DNA of 64,000 nt, taken from NCBI RefSeq assembly GCF_003385235.1, contig NZ_PQIA01000008.1:62001-126000 (forward strand), given 5' to 3'. Within the stretch, counting starts at the first letter, position 1, and the number at the start of each line of letters is the position of its first letter. Positions 63,869 to 64,000 of the stretch are shown here, one piece after another. The notes beneath the pieces were generated by a model. The model was not told the DNA's origin. It was given only the letters and a program-made list of their open reading frames with translations, and did not search any database. A program made the translations under genes and the position numbers. The DNA comes from Amycolatopsis circi. Its GTDB lineage: Bacteria; Actinomycetota; Actinomycetes; Mycobacteriales; Pseudonocardiaceae.

Positions 63869-64000
63869 TCTGCTGGCCGCGGCGTGCGTTCGACGATGTG
63901 CTGCAGCGCTTCGACGTGCCCGAGGAATCTTCGCCGCCCGTCCTCGGTGGCGCGGATCGACGTTTTCGGGACCCGGCCGAGGTATTTCCGCTGCTGCTCG
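63862..64000 (-). CDS. Winged-helix transcriptional regulator, C-terminal fragment (cut by window edge)
   Basis: The last 45 codons read EQQRKYLGRVPKTSIRATED, then GRRRFLGHVEALQHIVERTP and a short tail. The Thr-x-x-Gly-Arg pattern after a basic beta-wing is typical of MarR-like/winged-helix (HTH_27 type) regulators, which end in a helix such as FLGHVEAL. The start lies beyond the window. Confidence 0.6.
   Translation of the reverse strand, partial: EQQRKYLGRVPKTSIRATEDGRRRFLGHVEALQHIVERTPRPADS

Overview
The window is very GC-rich, uses GTG and TTG starts freely, and is packed with genes whose stop and start codons overlap by 4 bp (ATGA or GTGA). Together with F420/LLM-type oxidoreductases and a SARP-controlled type II polyketide locus, this points to a filamentous actinomycete. 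Pseudonocardiaceae (for example Amycolatopsis) is my best guess, but that is inference; no rRNA or tRNA gene is present to settle it.

Region 1 (about 0.4-21 kb) is an aromatic (type II) polyketide cluster. It holds a SARP activator, an LLM oxidoreductase and an ABM-fold protein (leftward); a 14-TM exporter preceded by a tiny coupled leader ORF; then a rightward block of didomain aromatase/cyclase, SnoaL-like protein, flavin reductase, LLM monooxygenase, PHBH-type hydroxylase, NmrA-like protein, KS-alpha, KS-beta/CLF, ACP and a complete acyl-CoA carboxylase set (fused AccD-AccA, BCCP, AccC) for malonyl-CoA supply. A small leftward pair follows (MBL-fold hydrolase and second SnoaL-like protein), then a rightward trio (ActIII-like C9 ketoreductase, second shortened didomain cyclase, second SDR) and a second ABM protein. 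Perfect or near-perfect hairpins separate the blocks. A SARP-box-like direct repeat sits 9 bp upstream of the -10 of the main block.

Region 2 (about 21-39.6 kb) reads as a taurine/C2-sulfonate dissimilation locus: two TauE/SafE exporters, an APC permease, a class III aminotransferase (probable taurine:pyruvate aminotransferase), sulfoacetaldehyde acetyltransferase (xsc), an IclR regulator with a CobS/CobT-like AAA+/VWA pair, an amidohydrolase-DUF3311-sodium symporter operon, a MocR (TauR-type) regulator, alanine dehydrogenase, phosphotransacetylase and a phosphonatase-like HAD enzyme. Five promoters here share two CTGG-centred boxes exactly 24 bp apart, which I propose as the MocR operator. 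xsc and the IclR gene share a different 15-bp direct repeat.

Region 3 (about 39.6-48.2 kb) is aromatic catabolism: a TetR/flavin hydroxylase pair with twin palindromic operators, an isochorismatase-like hydrolase, and a divergent LysR/alpha-beta hydrolase versus 3-hydroxyanthranilate meta-cleavage operon (semialdehyde dehydrogenase, oxalocrotonate decarboxylase, RidA-type deaminase, 3-hydroxyanthranilate dioxygenase, ACMS decarboxylase).

Region 4 (about 48.2-64 kb) holds three LLM monooxygenases, an APH-like kinase, an F420-type fusion protein, a zinc-type dehydrogenase, a four-gene oligopeptide/nickel-type ABC operon, an MFS exporter with a decayed tandem copy of its 3' end, msrA, a LysR regulator with a divergent DMT exporter, and the end of a winged-helix regulator. 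Five copies of a 44-46 bp palindrome, plus one of a second type, sit at gene ends; in most cases the palindrome itself supplies the gene's TGA stop codon. No IS element, CRISPR array or RNA gene was seen.
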